DNA of 7,891 nucleotides from Atopobium sp. (lineage in GTDB: Bacteria; Actinomycetota; Coriobacteriia; Coriobacteriales; Atopobiaceae). Every line of letters starts with the position of its first letter. Positions within the stretch are counted from its first letter, which is position 1. The position numbers and the translations under genes are program-made. Below are positions 6,028 to 7,891 of this stretch, piece by piece. The notes beneath the pieces were generated by a model that saw only the letters and a list, made by a program, of their open reading frames with translations, made no database searches and was not told where the DNA came from. The DNA lies in NCBI GenBank assembly GCA_015258785.1, contig JABZHP010000052.1:1-7891 (forward strand), written 5' to 3'.

Positions 6028-7788
6028 ATGTTTAGTGCGCTTATAAAAGTGGTGCGTTGGACGGGCAACAAGAAAACGCGAATTCTCTTTGGCTTTGCAT
6101 ACTCTTTTCTTATCTCACTTGTTTCTGCAGCACCCATTGCTATTGCCGCCTGGGCCATGTGCGGGTTTCTCGGCTTATCAAATGGCGAGAAACCCGATCT
6201 TAAAATTGCACTTACGGCTGGACTGGCCATTATTGCTTCGATTGCGCTACGCGCAGCACTTATGTGGTTGAGAGCACGAGCCGAGGAAACCGTAGCTGCA
6301 GAACGTTCCAACGAGGTGCGTTTACGTATCGGAGAAGCGCTGAAACGCGTCCCTCTTGGTTACTTTGACAATCACCCATCAGGAGAAATTCTCTCGGCAC
6401 TCACAACCGAGCTGTCATTCGTGGAAATCCACGGTATGCGCATGGTAGACATGCTTGGCAACGGATACATAACCGCAGCTGCAATGGTGGCGTTTCTCGC
6501 CTTCATGGATCTGCGGGCCTGCATCCTTGCATTGGCTGCGATTGCGGCAGCAACGGTGGTACTGGAGCTGATGTTCAAAAATTCCGCGCGTTTGTCGCCC
6601 GCGCAAAATGACGCACGCGAGGATATGGCTCAAGCAACGTTGGAATACATCCACGGTATGCCCGTTGTTAAGAGTTACCGGCAGGTAGATGCTGCTGTTT
6701 CAGCAGTACGCTCCGCATACGCACGTTCTAGAAATGTAAATCTCAAAACCGAGCTTGCTTTCCAACCCTTCAACGCCTTGCTTCTATTTGTGACACGCAG
6801 TGCTTCGATTGGCGTCATTGTTATCGTATGTATCTCTTTCCTGAACGGCACGATATCTCTTCTTAACTTCTGCACGCTGGTGATGTTCTCCTTTATGCTG
6901 TTCCAATCAATCGAGGCTTGTGGCGATGCTGCCTACGTAATTGGACACATCGGAGAAGTTATCGACCGTCTTGACGCTATCGAATCCGCACCTGCAATCG
7001 ATGACAATTGCAAAGCTGTGAAACTTGAGCATCACAACCTTGAGATGCATGACGTCTCATTCGCTTACGGAGATGGACCTCTTGTGCTCAACGGAATCTC
7101 TTTGACTATTCCCGAGGGAACAACTGCAGCTCTTGTTGGAGGAAGTGGTTCAGGTAAGACAACAGTTGCCAAGTTGTTTGCACGTTTCTACGATGCAACA
7201 GGCGGCTCCGTACGCATAGGAGGCCACGATGTACGCGAGCTTTCTTGCGACAGTATTCTTGCGGACTTCTCCATGGTTTTCCAAGACGTCTATCTTATGG
7301 ATGACACGATTGAGCGTAATATTGCCCTAAGCAGGCCAGATGCACAGTTTGAAGAGATTGTAGAAGCGGCAAAGGCCGCACGCTGCGATGAGTTCATAGA
7401 AGCTCTGCCTGAGGGCTATAAGACAAAAGTTGGAGAAGGTGGAGCGCGACTATCTGGAGGCGAGAGACAACGCATCTCAATTGCTCGCGCAATTTTGAAA
7501 GATGCGCCTATTGTTGTTCTTGATGAGGCAACGGCAAGTGTTGACCCAGAAAACGAAGCAGAGATTCAAGCAGCCCTTGCCCAACTCTGTAAGGGAAAAA
7601 CGGTGCTTGAAATTGCGCATCGACTCTCAACAATTGAGGAAGCTGACCGGATTTTCTTCCTTAGAGATGGACGTGTTGCAGAACAGGGCACCCATGAGGA
7701 CCTTATCTCGCACAGTGGCCCCTACCATGACTTTGTTGAAGCTCGCTCGCGTATTGAAGGCTGGCAGATTTCTAAAAAGAGCAGTTAA
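6028..7788 (+). CDS. ABC half-transporter 2, fused permease-ATPase (YbtQ/IrtB-like)
   Basis: This is the probable heterodimer partner of the preceding half-transporter, also exactly 586 residues. The membrane domain spans about 15-305, with hydrophobic segments near 18-48, 58-80, 143-160, 162-182, 253-273 and 279-296. LKRVPLGYFDNHPSGEILS (105-123) is the coupling-helix region seen in exporter-fold ABC proteins. The ATPase has A-loop Tyr347, Walker A GGSGSGKTT (371-379), Q-loop Gln419, signature LSGGERQR (475-482), Walker B with Glu500, D-loop ASVDPE (503-508) and switch His531. No catalytic residue is missing, so both ATP sites of the heterodimer look competent, unlike many heterodimeric exporters with one degenerate site. 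The gene starts 4 bp after its partner with AAAGGGG well placed, and ends 2 bp before a convergent gene. Function as an importer of an iron carrier is inferred from neighbours and family resemblance; export cannot be excluded. Confidence 0.9.
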   Translation: MFSALIKVVRWTGNKKTRILFGFAYSFLISLVSAAPIAIAAWAMCGFLGLSNGEKPDLKIALTAGLAIIASIALRAALMWLRARAEETVAAERSNEVRLRIGEALKRVPLGYFDNHPSGEILSALTTELSFVEIHGMRMVDMLGNGYITAAAMVAFLAFMDLRACILALAAIAAATVVLELMFKNSARLSPAQNDAREDMAQATLEYIHGMPVVKSYRQVDAAVSAVRSAYARSRNVNLKTELAFQPFNALLLFVTRSASIGVIVIVCISFLNGTISLLNFCTLVMFSFMLFQSIEACGDAAYVIGHIGEVIDRLDAIESAPAIDDNCKAVKLEHHNLEMHDVSFAYGDGPLVLNGISLTIPEGTTAALVGGSGSGKTTVAKLFARFYDATGGSVRIGGHDVRELSCDSILADFSMVFQDVYLMDDTIERNIALSRPDAQFEEIVEAAKAARCDEFIEALPEGYKTKVGEGGARLSGGERQRISIARAILKDAPIVVLDEATASVDPENEAEIQAALAQLCKGKTVLEIAHRLSTIEEADRIFFLRDGRVAEQGTHEDLISHSGPYHDFVEARSRIEGWQISKKSS

Positions 7789-7790
7789 AC

Positions 7791-7891
7791 CTACTTATCA
7801 CTGTACGCGATTCGGAAGTAATCCAGTGTGGCTTTGAATCTATCTTGAGCTGTAAGGCACGTATCAAGAAGATAGTCGTTCTCCTTATCCC
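7791..7891 (-). CDS. 3' end of an unidentified convergent gene
   Basis: On the minus strand a frame is open from the window edge to a TAG at 7793-7791, giving the last 32 residues of a protein that continues to the right. The tail includes NDYLLDTCLTAQDRF and ends LDYFRIAYSDK. It looks like genuine soluble, helical coding sequence, with no membrane segment and no motif I can assign. The gene converges on the ABC operon with only 2 bp between stop codons, leaving no room for a separate terminator. It marks the right edge of the transport locus. Confidence 0.6.
   Translation of the reverse strand, partial: DKENDYLLDTCLTAQDRFKATLDYFRIAYSDK

Noticed and set aside
1..7891. CRISPR arrays, insertion sequences, tRNA or rRNA genes, prophage signatures
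   Set aside because: No regularly spaced repeats, transposase motifs, cloverleaf-like stretches or rRNA-like sequence were seen on reading either strand.

Overview
The window carries one coherent transport locus, all on the plus strand from about 349 to 7788, framed by fragments of unrelated genes. Base composition looks close to balanced (estimated by eye), and the genes are packed with 1 to 14 nt overlaps or gaps of a few bases. Host assignment is inference only. The moderate GC, codon choice and gene types would fit a host-associated Coriobacteriia actinomycete (Atopobium/Olsenella-like) or possibly a Bacillota species. No rRNA, tRNA or other taxonomic marker is present to settle it.

Layout. 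Positions 1-123 hold the end of an unidentified plus-strand reading frame. An AT-rich gap follows (124-348). It contains a possible 39-codon minus-strand mini-ORF and, next to the first transporter gene, a promoter/operator-like stretch with two overlapping inverted repeats. Positions 349-3198 encode a complete group-II-like energy-coupling factor (ECF) importer: an S component of the Trep_Strep/MptD type (349-951), EcfT (951-1685) and a single-chain EcfA with two ATPase domains (1693-3198). An AraC-type regulator (3185-4159) overlaps the EcfA gene. A terminator-like hairpin and a weak promoter-like element lie in the 103-bp gap to the next gene. Positions 4263-7788 encode two full-size ABC half-transporters, each of 586 residues and with an exporter-type membrane domain fused to its ATPase. 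They are spaced 4 bp apart and almost certainly form a heterodimer. The window ends in the 3' end of a convergent minus-strand gene (7791-7891).

How the genes could work together. From memory of the families, this combination (Trep_Strep-type ECF module, AraC regulator and YbtP/YbtQ or IrtA/IrtB-like half-transporter pair) recalls iron-compound loci such as the equibactin transport genes of Streptococcus equi and the later genes of the streptococcal sia heme operon. The likeliest reading is uptake and handling of an iron carrier (siderophore or heme), with the AraC protein as a substrate- or iron-responsive activator. No siderophore biosynthesis gene and no extracellular binding protein is visible. 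If the reading is right, the locus may take up compounds made by other organisms. The substrate and the transport direction of the ABC pair are not shown by the sequence.
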